This document shows positions 40,699-49,768 of a stretch of DNA of 64,000 nucleotides, piece after piece. Made by a program: the position numbers and the translations under genes. The number at the start of each line of letters is the position of its first letter. The first letter of the stretch is position 1. The notes under the pieces were generated by a model that saw nothing but the letters and a program-made list of their open reading frames with translations, was not told where the DNA came from and ran no database searches. This DNA is from Mycobacterium sp. E183 (lineage in GTDB: Bacteria; Actinomycetota; Actinomycetes; Mycobacteriales; Mycobacteriaceae), in contig NZ_LZJN01000204.1 in NCBI RefSeq assembly GCF_001667735.1, forward strand, positions 87,669-151,668, read 5' to 3'.

Positions 40699-42966
40699 AT
40701 GTCTGTCGCTGAAATTGAAGAAGGCGTGTTCGAGTCAACCGCCGTTATCGACAACGGGAGCTTCGGCACCCGCACCATCCGTTTCGAGACCGGCCGGCTC
40801 GCCCAGCAGGCCGCCGGCGCCGTCGTCGCCTACCTCGACGACGAGAACATGCTGTTGTCGGCGACCACCGCCAGCAAGAGCCCCAAGGAGCACTTCGACT
40901 TCTTCCCGCTGACCGTGGACGTCGAGGAGCGGATGTATGCCGCCGGCCGCATCCCCGGTTCGTTCTTCCGTCGCGAGGGCCGGCCCTCGACCGACGCGAT
41001 CCTGACCTGCCGGCTCATCGACCGGCCGCTGCGCCCGTCCTTCGTCTCCGGGCTGCGCAACGAGATCCAGGTCGTGGTCACGATCCTGAGCCTGGACCCC
41101 AACGACCTCTACGACGTCGTGGCGATCAACGCCGCGTCGGCGTCCACCCAGCTGGCCGGGCTGCCGTTCTCCGGCCCCGTCGGGGGCGTGCGGGTGGCGC
41201 TCATCGACGGCACCTGGGTCGCCTTCCCGACCGTCGAGCAGCTCGAGCGGGCCGTGTTCGACATGGTGGTCGCCGGCCGCATCGTTGGCGACGGTGACGC
41301 TAAAGACGTGGCGATCATGATGGTCGAGGCGGAGGCCACCGAGAAGGTCATCGAGCTCGTCGAGGGCGGCGCGCAGGCGCCGACCGAGACCGTGGTGGCC
41401 GAAGGCCTGGAGGCGGCCAAGCCGTTCATCGCGGCGCTGTGCACCGCGCAAGAGGAGCTGGCCCAAGCGGCCGCCAAGCCCACCGGCGAGTACCCCGTGT
41501 TCCCCGACTACGGCGACGACGTCTACTACTCGGTGGCCTCGGTGGCCACCGACGAGCTGGCCAAGGCGCTGACCATCGGCGGCAAGGCCGAGCGCGATCA
41601 GCGCACCGACGAGATCAAGGCCGAGGTGCAGCAGCGCCTCGCCGAGACCTATGAGGGCCGGGAGAAGGAGGTCAGCGCGGCGTTCCGCTCGCTGACCAAG
41701 AAGCTGGTCCGCCAGCGCATCCTGACCGACCACTTCCGCATCGACGGCCGCGGCATCACCGACATCCGCGCGCTGTCGGCCGAGGTCGCCGTGGTGCCGC
41801 GGGCGCACGGCAGCGCGTTGTTCGAGCGCGGCGAGACGCAGATCCTGGGCGTGACCACGCTGGACATGGTGAAGATGGCCCAGCAGATCGACTCGCTGGG
41901 GCCGGAGACCTCGAAGCGCTACATGCACCACTACAACTTCCCGCCGTTCTCCACCGGTGAGACCGGCCGTGTCGGTTCGCCCAAGCGGCGCGAGATCGGG
42001 CACGGCGCCCTGGCCGAGCGGGCCCTGATCCCGGTGCTACCGAGCGTCGAGGAATTCCCGTACGCCATCCGGCAGGTGTCCGAAGCGCTGGGGTCCAACG
42101 GCTCGACGTCGATGGGATCCGTGTGCGCCTCCACACTGGCGTTGCTCAACGCCGGCGTGCCGCTCAAGGCGCCGGTCGCCGGCATCGCCATGGGCCTGGT
42201 CTCCGACGACGTCGAGGTGGACGGCAAGACCGAGCGCCGCTTCGTCACCCTGACCGACATCCTGGGCGCCGAGGACGCGTTCGGCGACATGGACTTCAAG
42301 TGCGCCGGCACCAAGGACTACGTCACCGCGCTGCAGCTGGACACCAAGCTCGACGGCATCCCGTCGCAGGTGCTCGCGGGCGCTCTGGCGCAGGCCAAGG
42401 ACGCGCGCCTGACGATTCTCGAGGTGATGGCCGAGGCGATCGACGGGCCCGACGAGATGAGCCCCTACGCGCCGCGGGTCACCACGATCAAGGTCCCGGT
42501 GGACAAGATCGGTGAGGTGATCGGGCCCAAGGGCAAGGTCATCAACGCCATCACCGAGGAGACCGGCGCGCAGATCTCCATCGAGGACGACGGCACCGTG
42601 TTCGTGGGCGCCACCGACGGGCCCTCGGCGCAGGCCGCGATCGACCGGATCAACGCGATCGCCAACCCGCAGCTGCCGACCGTCGGCGAGCGGTTCCTCG
42701 GAACCGTCGTCAAGACAACCGATTTCGGTGCCTTCGTGTCGCTGCTTCCCGGGCGCGACGGGCTGGTGCACATCTCCAAGCTCGGCAAGGGCAAGCGCAT
42801 CGCGAAGGTCGAGGACGTCGTGAACGTCGGAGACAAGTTGCGGGTCGAGATCGCCGACATCGACAAGCGCGGCAAGATCTCTCTGGTCCTGGTGGAGGAA
42901 GACAGCTCGGCCCCGGCCGACGCCCCGGCGGCCGCACCTGCCGATGCCGCGACCGCGAGCAGCTGA
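40699..42966 (+). CDS. pnp: polynucleotide phosphorylase (guanosine pentaphosphate synthetase family)
   Basis: 3'-5' phosphorolytic exoribonuclease, 755 residues. Two RNase PH domains (about 15-240 and 340-570; FFRREGRPS and TSMGSVCASTLALL), a KH domain (VIGPKGKVINAI near 615) and an S1 domain (FLGTVVKTTDFGAFVSLLPG near 670), with an Ala/Pro/Asp tail. ATG at 40699. Also known as GpsI in actinobacteria. Overlaps pepR by 23 nt. Confidence 0.95.
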   Translation: MSVAEIEEGVFESTAVIDNGSFGTRTIRFETGRLAQQAAGAVVAYLDDENMLLSATTASKSPKEHFDFFPLTVDVEERMYAAGRIPGSFFRREGRPSTDAILTCRLIDRPLRPSFVSGLRNEIQVVVTILSLDPNDLYDVVAINAASASTQLAGLPFSGPVGGVRVALIDGTWVAFPTVEQLERAVFDMVVAGRIVGDGDAKDVAIMMVEAEATEKVIELVEGGAQAPTETVVAEGLEAAKPFIAALCTAQEELAQAAAKPTGEYPVFPDYGDDVYYSVASVATDELAKALTIGGKAERDQRTDEIKAEVQQRLAETYEGREKEVSAAFRSLTKKLVRQRILTDHFRIDGRGITDIRALSAEVAVVPRAHGSALFERGETQILGVTTLDMVKMAQQIDSLGPETSKRYMHHYNFPPFSTGETGRVGSPKRREIGHGALAERALIPVLPSVEEFPYAIRQVSEALGSNGSTSMGSVCASTLALLNAGVPLKAPVAGIAMGLVSDDVEVDGKTERRFVTLTDILGAEDAFGDMDFKCAGTKDYVTALQLDTKLDGIPSQVLAGALAQAKDARLTILEVMAEAIDGPDEMSPYAPRVTTIKVPVDKIGEVIGPKGKVINAITEETGAQISIEDDGTVFVGATDGPSAQAAIDRINAIANPQLPTVGERFLGTVVKTTDFGAFVSLLPGRDGLVHISKLGKGKRIAKVEDVVNVGDKLRVEIADIDKRGKISLVLVEEDSSAPADAPAAAPADAATASS

Positions 42967-44299
42967 CCGCGCCGCGGCCCTGCGCCGCGGCAAGCACACC
43001 TTAGAGGTCGAACCCTCGACCGCGCTGCGCCGCAGCACGCTTCCGGGTGGTCTGCGCGTCGTCACCGAGTACCTCCCGGCGGTGCGTTCGGCCTCCGTCG
43101 GGGTCTGGGTCGGCGTGGGATCGCGGGACGAGGGTGCCACCGTGGCGGGAGCGGCGCACTTCCTCGAGCACCTGCTGTTCAAATCGACGCCCACCCGCAG
43201 CGCCGTGGACATCGCGCAGGCGATGGACGCCGTCGGCGGGGAGCTGAACGCGTTCACCGCCAAGGAGCACACCTGCTACTACGCGCACGTGCTGGACAGC
43301 GACCTGGAACTGGCGGTCGACCTGGTCGCCGACGTGGTGCTCAACGGTCGCTGCGCCGCCGAGGACGTCGAGCTGGAACGTGACGTGGTGCTCGAGGAGA
43401 TCGCCATGCGCGACGACGACCCCGAGGACGCGCTGGGCGACATGTTCCTGGGCGCGATGTTCGGTGACCATCCGGTGGGCCGGCCGGTGATCGGCACCGC
43501 GCGCTCCGTGTCGTCGATGACCCGGGCCCAGCTGCACTCCTTTCACGTCCGGCGCTACACGCCGGAGCGCATGGTGGTCGCGGTGGCCGGCAACGTCGAC
43601 CACGACGAGGTGGTCGCGCTGGTGCGCGAGCACTTCGGGCCGCACCTGGTCCGCGGGCGCCGGCCGATAGCCCCGCGCAAGGGCGCCGGGCGGGTGACCG
43701 GACGGCCCGGCCTGATGCTGGGCAACCGGGACGCCGAGCAGACGCACGTGTCGCTGGGCGTGCGCACCCCCGGGCGTGGCTGGCGGCACCGCTGGGCGCT
43801 GTCCGTGCTGCACAGCGCGCTGGGCGGCGGCCTGAGTTCCCGCCTGTTCCAAGAGGTTCGGGAGTTGCGGGGGCTGGCTTATTCGGTCTATTCCACGGTC
43901 GACATCTTCGCCGACAGCGGCGCGCTTTCCGTCTACGCCGCCTGCCAGCCCGAGCGGTTCGCCGAGGTGATGCAGGTGACCAACGAGGTCCTCGAGTCGG
44001 TGGCCCGCGACGGCATCACCGAAGCGGAGTGCCGCATCGCCAAGGGGTCGCTGCGGGGCGGGCTCGTCCTCGGTCTGGAGGATTCCAGTTCCCGGATGAG
44101 CCGGCTGGGCCGCAACGAACTGAACTACGGCGAGCACCGCAGCATCGAGCACACCCTGCGGCAGATCGACCAAGTGACCGTCGAGGAGGTCAACGCGGTG
44201 GCCCACCGGCTGCTGAGCCAGCCGTACGGCGCCGCGGTCCTGGGCCCGTATGCCTCCAAACGGTCACTGCCCCAACAACTTCGGGCGATGGTATCTTAA
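42944..44299 (+). CDS. pepR: M16-family zinc protease PepR
   Basis: A 451-residue mitochondrial-processing-peptidase-like metalloprotease. The inverted zinc motif HFLEH is at 72-76, with the third ligand Glu in LERDVVLEEIAMRDDDPED. The C-terminal domain has GLSSRLFQEVRELRGLAYSV. ATG 42944 overlaps pnp by 23 nt, matching M. tuberculosis (Rv2782c). Cytoplasmic; substrates unknown. Confidence 0.92.
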   Translation: MPRPRAADRAAALRRGKHTLEVEPSTALRRSTLPGGLRVVTEYLPAVRSASVGVWVGVGSRDEGATVAGAAHFLEHLLFKSTPTRSAVDIAQAMDAVGGELNAFTAKEHTCYYAHVLDSDLELAVDLVADVVLNGRCAAEDVELERDVVLEEIAMRDDDPEDALGDMFLGAMFGDHPVGRPVIGTARSVSSMTRAQLHSFHVRRYTPERMVVAVAGNVDHDEVVALVREHFGPHLVRGRRPIAPRKGAGRVTGRPGLMLGNRDAEQTHVSLGVRTPGRGWRHRWALSVLHSALGGGLSSRLFQEVRELRGLAYSVYSTVDIFADSGALSVYAACQPERFAEVMQVTNEVLESVARDGITEAECRIAKGSLRGGLVLGLEDSSSRMSRLGRNELNYGEHRSIEHTLRQIDQVTVEEVNAVAHRLLSQPYGAAVLGPYASKRSLPQQLRAMVS

Positions 44300-44359
44300 C
44301 CCGCATGTTCGCCTCCTCACTCGCGCCGTGCCGGCGCTCGCCGTCAGCGAATTAGCCCC

Positions 44360-45385
44360 GTGGTACTGGGCTTTTGGGACATCATGGTGCCCATCGTGGG
44401 CGCGCCGATGGCCGGCGGACCGGGCACGCCCGAGCTGGCCGCGGCGGTGTCCAACGCGGGTGGGCTCGGGTTCGTCCCCGGTGGTCACCGCAGCGCGGAC
44501 CGGTTCGCCGAGGACATCGCCGCCGCGCGCGCGGCGACCACCGGTCCGCTGGGCGTCAACCTGTTCGTGCCCCAACCAAGCGTCGCCGACTGGATGGCGC
44601 TGGACTACTACGCCGAAGAACTCGAGGAGATCGCCGACTACTACCAAGTCGAGGTCGGCCACCCGCACTACGGCGACGACGACGACTGGGAGCGCAAGCT
44701 CGAGGTGGTGGCCGACGTGCGGCCCGAGCTGGTGTCCTTCACCTTCGGGGTGCCGCCGCCCGACGTCATCCGGCGGCTCGGGGCGCTCGGCCTGCTGGTG
44801 ATGGTCACGGTGACCTCGCCGTACGAGGCCGGCGTGGCCGTCGCCGCCGGTGCGGACAGCCTGATCGTCCAGGGCCCGGACGCGGGCGGGCACCGGGGCA
44901 CCTTCGCGCCCGACATGGAGCCCGGCAACGAATCGCTGCACCACCTGATCGACCGCATCCGCCACGCCCATGACGTCCCGATCATCGCGGCGGGCGGCCT
45001 GGGCAACGCCCGGGACGTCGCCGCGGTGCTGCACCGCGGCGCGGTGGCCGTGCAGGTGGGCACCGCGCTGCTGCTCAGCGACGAGGCGGGCACCAGCACC
45101 GCGCACCGCACCGCTCTGAAAAACCCGGTTTTCGGCACGACGGTGGTCACCCGCGCCTTCTCGGGCCGCTACGCGCGGGGCCTGGAGAACAACTTCACCC
45201 GCCTGCTCGACAACGTGGCGCCGCTGGGCTACCCGGAGGTGAACCAGATGACCTCCCCGATCCGGGAGGCCGCGGCCGCCATGGAGGACCCGAACGGTAT
45301 ACCGCTGTGGGCCGGAACGTCGTTCAAGGAGGCCCAGCCCGGGCCGGCGGCCGACATCATCGCCAGCCTGGTGGAGTCCGACTAG
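44360..45385 (+). CDS. nitronate monooxygenase family flavoprotein
   Basis: A 341-residue FMN TIM-barrel of the nitronate monooxygenase/2-nitropropane dioxygenase family (Rv2781c type). GAPMAGGPGTPELAAAVSNA, LIVQGPDAGGHRG and IAAGGLGNARDVAAVL bind FMN; the catalytic His is in GGHRG. GTG at 44360. It may protect against toxic nitronates. Its last 4 bp overlap the convergent ald stop. Confidence 0.9.
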   Translation: MVLGFWDIMVPIVGAPMAGGPGTPELAAAVSNAGGLGFVPGGHRSADRFAEDIAAARAATTGPLGVNLFVPQPSVADWMALDYYAEELEEIADYYQVEVGHPHYGDDDDWERKLEVVADVRPELVSFTFGVPPPDVIRRLGALGLLVMVTVTSPYEAGVAVAAGADSLIVQGPDAGGHRGTFAPDMEPGNESLHHLIDRIRHAHDVPIIAAGGLGNARDVAAVLHRGAVAVQVGTALLLSDEAGTSTAHRTALKNPVFGTTVVTRAFSGRYARGLENNFTRLLDNVAPLGYPEVNQMTSPIREAAAAMEDPNGIPLWAGTSFKEAQPGPAADIIASLVESD

Positions 45386-46497
45386 GCCAGCAGGCTCGCC
45401 GGATCGGTGAACGGCAGACCGAGGTCGGCGGCCACCCGCTCGGACAACAGCGCCCCGCCGTGCGTCGAAAGGCCTTTACCCAGAGCGGGATCCGACCGGC
45501 AAGCCGCCTGCCAGCCGCGGTCGGCCAGCGCCAGCACGTACGGCATCGTCGCGTTGGTCAGCGCCACGGTTGACGTCTTGGGTACCGCGCTGGGCATGTT
45601 CGCCACGCAGTAGAACTGGGTTTCGTGCACGGCGAACGTCGGGTCATCGTGGGTGGTCGGCCGGGAATCGGCGAAGCAGCCGCCCTGATCGATCGAGATG
45701 TCGACCAGCACGGCACCCGGTTTCATCTGCGCCACAAGTGAATTCGAGATCAGCTTGGGCGCCTTGCCGCCGGGTAGCAGGACCGCCCCGATCAACAGGT
45801 CCGCGCGCGTGACGGTGCCCTCCAGCTCGTAGGCGGACGAGTAGCGCGTGCGGACCTGTCCGCCGAACTCCGCGTCCAGGAGCCGGAGCTTGCCGATGTT
45901 GACGTCGAGCACCGTCACGCTCGCGCCCATGCCGTTGGCGACCCGGGCGGCGTTGTAGCCGGCCGTACCGGCGCCGATCACCACCACGTCCGCGGGTTTG
46001 ACGCCCGGGACCCCGCCCATCAGCACCCCGCGCCCGCCGTGGGAGCGCATCAGATGGTAGGCGCCGGCCTGCGCCGAGAGTCGGCCGGCGACCTCACTCA
46101 TCGGAGCCAGCAGCGGGAGGGCGCCATCGGAGGTCTGCACGGTCTCATAGGCGATCGATGTTGTGCCGGAAGACAATAGCGCCTCGGTGCAGTCGCGGGA
46201 GGCGGCCAGGTGCAGGTAGGTGAACAGCACCTGCCGCGCGCGCAGCAGCCCGTATTCGGACGCGATCGGTTCCTTCACCTTGAGCAGCAGATCGGCTTCG
46301 GCCCACACCTGTTCGGCCGAGCCGGCCAACTGGGCGCCCGCGGCCTTGAACTCCTCGTCGGGGATCGACGATCCCTCCCCGGCGCCCGCCTGGACGAGCA
46401 CCTCGTGGCCGCGGCGGCTCAGTTCGGCGACGCCGGCGGGCGTGATCGCCACCCGGAATTCGTTGGCCTTGGTCTCGGTCGGTACGCCGACTCGCAT
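45382..46497 (-). CDS. ald: L-alanine dehydrogenase
   Basis: NAD-dependent interconversion of alanine and pyruvate plus ammonia (and glyoxylate to glycine), 371 residues, the usual size. GSSIPDEEF and YLHLAASRDC are in the substrate domain, VIGAGTAGYNAARVANGMG binds NAD, and SDPALGKGLSTHGGAL is near the C-terminus. It is intact, unlike the M. bovis copy. ATG at 46497 with AAGGGG 8 nt upstream. The neighbouring aldR activator of M. tuberculosis is not present here: an SRPBCC gene starts 98 bp away. Confidence 0.95.
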   Translation of the reverse strand: MRVGVPTETKANEFRVAITPAGVAELSRRGHEVLVQAGAGEGSSIPDEEFKAAGAQLAGSAEQVWAEADLLLKVKEPIASEYGLLRARQVLFTYLHLAASRDCTEALLSSGTTSIAYETVQTSDGALPLLAPMSEVAGRLSAQAGAYHLMRSHGGRGVLMGGVPGVKPADVVVIGAGTAGYNAARVANGMGASVTVLDVNIGKLRLLDAEFGGQVRTRYSSAYELEGTVTRADLLIGAVLLPGGKAPKLISNSLVAQMKPGAVLVDISIDQGGCFADSRPTTHDDPTFAVHETQFYCVANMPSAVPKTSTVALTNATMPYVLALADRGWQAACRSDPALGKGLSTHGGALLSERVAADLGLPFTDPASLLA

Positions 46498-46582
46498 GAA
46501 TTACCCCTTGCTTTGGTTCGCCCTCAAGTGTGGAGAAAGTTCGGATGCGCCGCAATCGACGTGGAGCGGTCCGCACCGTGGC

Positions 46583-46588
46583 TATGAT
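46583..46588 (+). promoter_or_regulatory. -10 element (TATGAT) for a leaderless SRPBCC transcript
   Basis: TATGAT matches consensus at five of six bases and ends 6 nt before the ATG at 46595; no ribosome site is present. Confidence 0.5.
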
Positions 46589-46594
46589 CGGCGC

Positions 46595-47062
46595 ATGACT
46601 GACCCCTGCGTGACGGAAACCGTGCAGGTCAACGCCCGCCCGGACGTCGTGTACCGGCTCATCACCGACCTGCCCACCCTGGCCTCGTTCGCCGAGGAAG
46701 CCGAGGCGATGGAATGGCGCAAGGGGAACGCGGCGCGCCCCGGGGCGGTGTTCACCGGGCACAACGCGAGCGCCAAACGGCGCTGGAGCACCAAGTGCAC
46801 GGTCACCGACGCGGAACCGGGCCGGCTGTTCGCGTTCGACGTGCGGCACTCCATGCTGCCGATCGCGCGCTGGCAGTACGACATCGAGGCGGCCGACGGT
46901 GGTTGCCGGGTCACCGAGAGCACCTGGGACCGCAGACCCGGCTGGTTCCGCACGATCGCGGGTAAGGCCACCGGTGTTCCAGATCGCGTGGCCGCCAACG
47001 CCGAACACATCCGGCTCACCCTGCAGCGCCTCAAGCAGCGCGCCGAGTCGGAAGAGCCGTGA
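46595..47062 (+). CDS. SRPBCC (polyketide cyclase/dehydrase-like) protein
   Basis: A 155-residue START-fold protein (Rv2778c type): VQVNARPDVVYRLITDLPTL opens the fold and the C-terminal amphipathic helix is NAEHIRLTLQRLKQRA. Ligand unknown. The ATG lies 6 nt after TATGAT. It is coupled by GTGA to the following monooxygenase, which may share its substrate. Confidence 0.8.
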   Translation: MTDPCVTETVQVNARPDVVYRLITDLPTLASFAEEAEAMEWRKGNAARPGAVFTGHNASAKRRWSTKCTVTDAEPGRLFAFDVRHSMLPIARWQYDIEAADGGCRVTESTWDRRPGWFRTIAGKATGVPDRVAANAEHIRLTLQRLKQRAESEEP

Positions 47063-48525
47063 CCCCGCGACGCGAGCCCTCCGTAGCCGTTGTCGGAGCG
47101 GGTATGTCGGGGCTGTGCGTCGCAATCGCGTTGCTGCGCAGCGGCATAACCGATGTCACGATCTACGAGAAGGCCGACGAGGTCGGTGGCACCTGGCGGG
47201 AGAACACCTACCCCGGCCTGGTCTGCGACATCCCGTCGCGGGTCTACCAGTACACGTTCGCCCAGAACCCGAACTGGTCGCACCTGTTCTCGCCCGGCGG
47301 CGAGATCCAGGCCTACCTCCGCGATGTCGCCGACCGGTTCGGACTGCGCGATCGCATCCGGTTCGGCACCGAAATCTCCCACGCCCGCTTCGAGGACGGC
47401 CGGTGGCGGTTGCGCGCGGCCGCCGGCGAGGAGTCGACCGTCGACTTCTTGATCTGCGCCACCGGTGTACTGCATCACCCGCGCCTGCCGTCGATCCCCG
47501 GCCTGGACGACTTCGGCGGGCGCGCCTTTCACTCCGCGCGCTGGGATCACGCCGTCGACGTGCGCGGCCGCCGGATCGCGATCGTGGGCAACGGCTCGAC
47601 CGGGGTTCAGCTGGTCTGCGGCCTGGCCGGTGTCGCGGACCGCGTCATGCTCTTCCAGCGCACCGCGCAGTGGGTGCTTCGCCTTCCCAACCCCCGCTAC
47701 AGCCGGCTCACCAGCATCACCCACAACCGGTTCGGCTGGCTAGACCGGCTGGCCTACCGGTGCTACAGCTTCGGCTACGACACCTTCGCCGCCGGGCTCA
47801 CCAAGCCGGGACTGCGCCGAAAGATCATGGGGGCGCTGTGCCGCGCCAGCCTGCGCGAGGTCCGCGACCCCGAGCTGCGCAGGGCCCTGACCCCGGACTA
47901 CACGCCGATGTGCAAACGGCTGGTCATGTCCAACGGCTTCTACCGCGCGATGCAGCGCGACGACGTCGAACTGGTCACCTCCTCGATCGACCACGTGGAA
48001 CGGCGCGGCATCGTGACCGAAGACGGTGTCCTGCACGAGGCGGACGTCATCGTGCTGGCCACCGGGTTCGACACCCACGCGTTCTTCCGGCCGATGCAGG
48101 TGACCGGCCGCGACGGTATCGCCGTCGACGACGTGTGGCGCGACGGTCCGCGGGCCTACCGGACGGTGGCGCTGCCGGGCTTCCCCAACTTCTTCATGAT
48201 GCTCGGGCCGCACAGCCCGGTCGGCAACCTCGCGCTGACCACCGTCGCCGAATCGCAGGCCGACCACATACTGCGGTGGATTCAGCGTTGGCGCCGTGGC
48301 GAATTCGACACGGTGGAGCCCACCTGGCCGGCGACCGAGAGCTTCAACGCCAGGCTGCGTGCCGCGATGCCGGACACGGTGTGGACCACCGGTTGCGACA
48401 GCTGGTATCTCAACAAGGACGGGGTGCCCGAGGTGTGGCCCTTCACGCCCGGGGAGCATCGCGCCATGCTGGCCAGCACCGATCTCGGCGAGTACGACTT
48501 GCGACGACACGTCACCGCCGGCTGA
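47059..48525 (+). CDS. flavin monooxygenase, Baeyer-Villiger type
   Basis: A 488-residue FAD/NADPH enzyme. VVGAGMSGLC (about 12-20) binds FAD, IVGNGSTGVQ binds NADPH, and FGGRAFHSARWD (about 152-163) fits the Baeyer-Villiger fingerprint FxGxxxHxxxW(P/D). It would insert oxygen into ketones or oxidise S/N centres. GTG at 47059 overlaps the SRPBCC stop. Its end overlaps the convergent GNAT gene by 14 bp. The sequence places it in the large mycobacterial BVMO group; substrate unknown. Confidence 0.88.
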   Translation: MTPRREPSVAVVGAGMSGLCVAIALLRSGITDVTIYEKADEVGGTWRENTYPGLVCDIPSRVYQYTFAQNPNWSHLFSPGGEIQAYLRDVADRFGLRDRIRFGTEISHARFEDGRWRLRAAAGEESTVDFLICATGVLHHPRLPSIPGLDDFGGRAFHSARWDHAVDVRGRRIAIVGNGSTGVQLVCGLAGVADRVMLFQRTAQWVLRLPNPRYSRLTSITHNRFGWLDRLAYRCYSFGYDTFAAGLTKPGLRRKIMGALCRASLREVRDPELRRALTPDYTPMCKRLVMSNGFYRAMQRDDVELVTSSIDHVERRGIVTEDGVLHEADVIVLATGFDTHAFFRPMQVTGRDGIAVDDVWRDGPRAYRTVALPGFPNFFMMLGPHSPVGNLALTTVAESQADHILRWIQRWRRGEFDTVEPTWPATESFNARLRAAMPDTVWTTGCDSWYLNKDGVPEVWPFTPGEHRAMLASTDLGEYDLRRHVTAG

Positions 48526-49024
48526 GCCGATAGCCTAGATGGGCGACCTTGACCCCGGGCAGCGGCTCCCAGTCCAGGGTGCGTCCGTCGGCGTGAAAGC
48601 CGTTGCTTTCGTAGAACTTTCGCCCCTGCGTGTTGCGCTCGGCGCACCACAGGACGAGGTCGCCCGAGCGGCTTTCGCGCAGCGCCGTGGCGAGCAAGCG
48701 GGTGCCGACACCGTGGCCCTGGGATTCCGCCGCGATGTACAGGGAGTCCAGTTCCACCTGTTCGGGGTTCGCGGGATCGGGGCCGAAGATGGTCATACCG
48801 ATTGTCGCCGAACCGGATTCGGCGACCCACATGCTCCAGTTGCGGCGTTGCAGGATGCGCGGATAGGCGAGGATGGCCCAGCGCCGGGGCGATCCGAGCA
48901 CGTCGAGCGTGGAGTCGGGCAGTATGCCGGCCCAGGATTGCCGCCAGACCGGATAGTGCATCTCGGCGACCGGGGCGAAGTCACTCGGTCCGGCTCGGCG
49001 GATCGTGACGCCGCCGGCGGTCAC
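48512..49024 (-). CDS. GNAT-family N-acetyltransferase (Rv2775 type)
   Basis: A 170-residue acetyltransferase. The acetyl-CoA motif A is LYIAAESQGHGVGTRLL (Q-x-x-G-x-G) and motif B FYESNGFHADG. GTG at 49024 overlaps the TGA of the upstream TetR gene, so it is likely co-transcribed with that regulator. Acceptor unknown. Confidence 0.84.
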   Translation of the reverse strand: MTAGGVTIRRAGPSDFAPVAEMHYPVWRQSWAGILPDSTLDVLGSPRRWAILAYPRILQRRNWSMWVAESGSATIGMTIFGPDPANPEQVELDSLYIAAESQGHGVGTRLLATALRESRSGDLVLWCAERNTQGRKFYESNGFHADGRTLDWEPLPGVKVAHLGYRLSRR

Positions 49025-49671
49025 GGCCTGGACTGCTCCAGGTAGGCCGCCAGCGCATTGGTCAGGCCGCGGCGCGCCATGTCCAGGTCGGCGTACGAGC
49101 CGAGCTGGCGCTCGGAGACCAGCCCGCGCATCGCGCCGGGGATCAGGGCGGCGACCTCGCGCACCCGATCCGGGTCGACGTCCAGGCCGGCGAACGCGTT
49201 CTGGCAGGTTTCCAGCCAGCTCTTGCCCCAGGAGAACAGCTCGGCGGCGGTGCGCGGGAACAACCGCTCGAGCTCGCCGGGGTCACGGGGGAGGGCCGCC
49301 CGCAGGTTCTCGATCGCGCGCGAGTCCGCCGACGCCAGCCCGTTGTACAGGGTGTCGATGATGGCGCCGACCCGCTCGCGCAGGGGCGCGTCGGTTGAAA
49401 TCGGCGTCGACAGAGTCGAGAAGGTCGCGGCGCGCCGCTCGGCGGTGCGGTGCAGCACCGCGGCCCAGAACCCGTCCGTGTCGCCGAACTGGTATTGCAC
49501 GGCACCCCAGGTGGCGCCGATCTCCTTGGCGATCCGATTGGCCGACACCGAGCCCGGGTCACCGGAGGCCAACGACTTCAGCGCGGCCTCGAGCATGCTC
49601 TCGCGCGTGGCGTTGCCCCGCCGGTTCGGGCGCCGGTTCGCGGTTCCCGCCCCGCTGACCTGCCGAGTCAT
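49021..49671 (-). CDS. TetR-family transcriptional regulator
   Basis: A 216-residue TetR repressor with an N-terminal HTH (SVSANRIAKEIGATWGAVQYQF, about 42-64) and an all-helical ligand domain. A basic N-terminal tail (RRPNRRGN) precedes it. It is divergent from the Rieske oxygenase gene by 97 bp and is the obvious candidate to control it. ATG at 49671. Confidence 0.86.
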   Translation of the reverse strand: MTRQVSGAGTANRRPNRRGNATRESMLEAALKSLASGDPGSVSANRIAKEIGATWGAVQYQFGDTDGFWAAVLHRTAERRAATFSTLSTPISTDAPLRERVGAIIDTLYNGLASADSRAIENLRAALPRDPGELERLFPRTAAELFSWGKSWLETCQNAFAGLDVDPDRVREVAALIPGAMRGLVSERQLGSYADLDMARRGLTNALAAYLEQSRP

Positions 49672-49718
49672 TTGCAGAGCCTATCGCGCACAACGGCGGA
49701 ATTTTCATAGAGGGTACT

Positions 49719-49746
49719 TTGATTTGTCTGCGGCCCGGCCTATCAT
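49719..49746 (+). promoter_or_regulatory. promoter of the Rieske oxygenase operon
   Basis: TTGATT (49719-49724), 16-nt spacer, TATCAT (49741-49746). A strong AAGGAGG ribosome site follows at 49754-49760 and the ATG is at 49769. Confidence 0.5.
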
Positions 49747-49768
49747 TCGTTTCAAGGAGGGATCCCGC

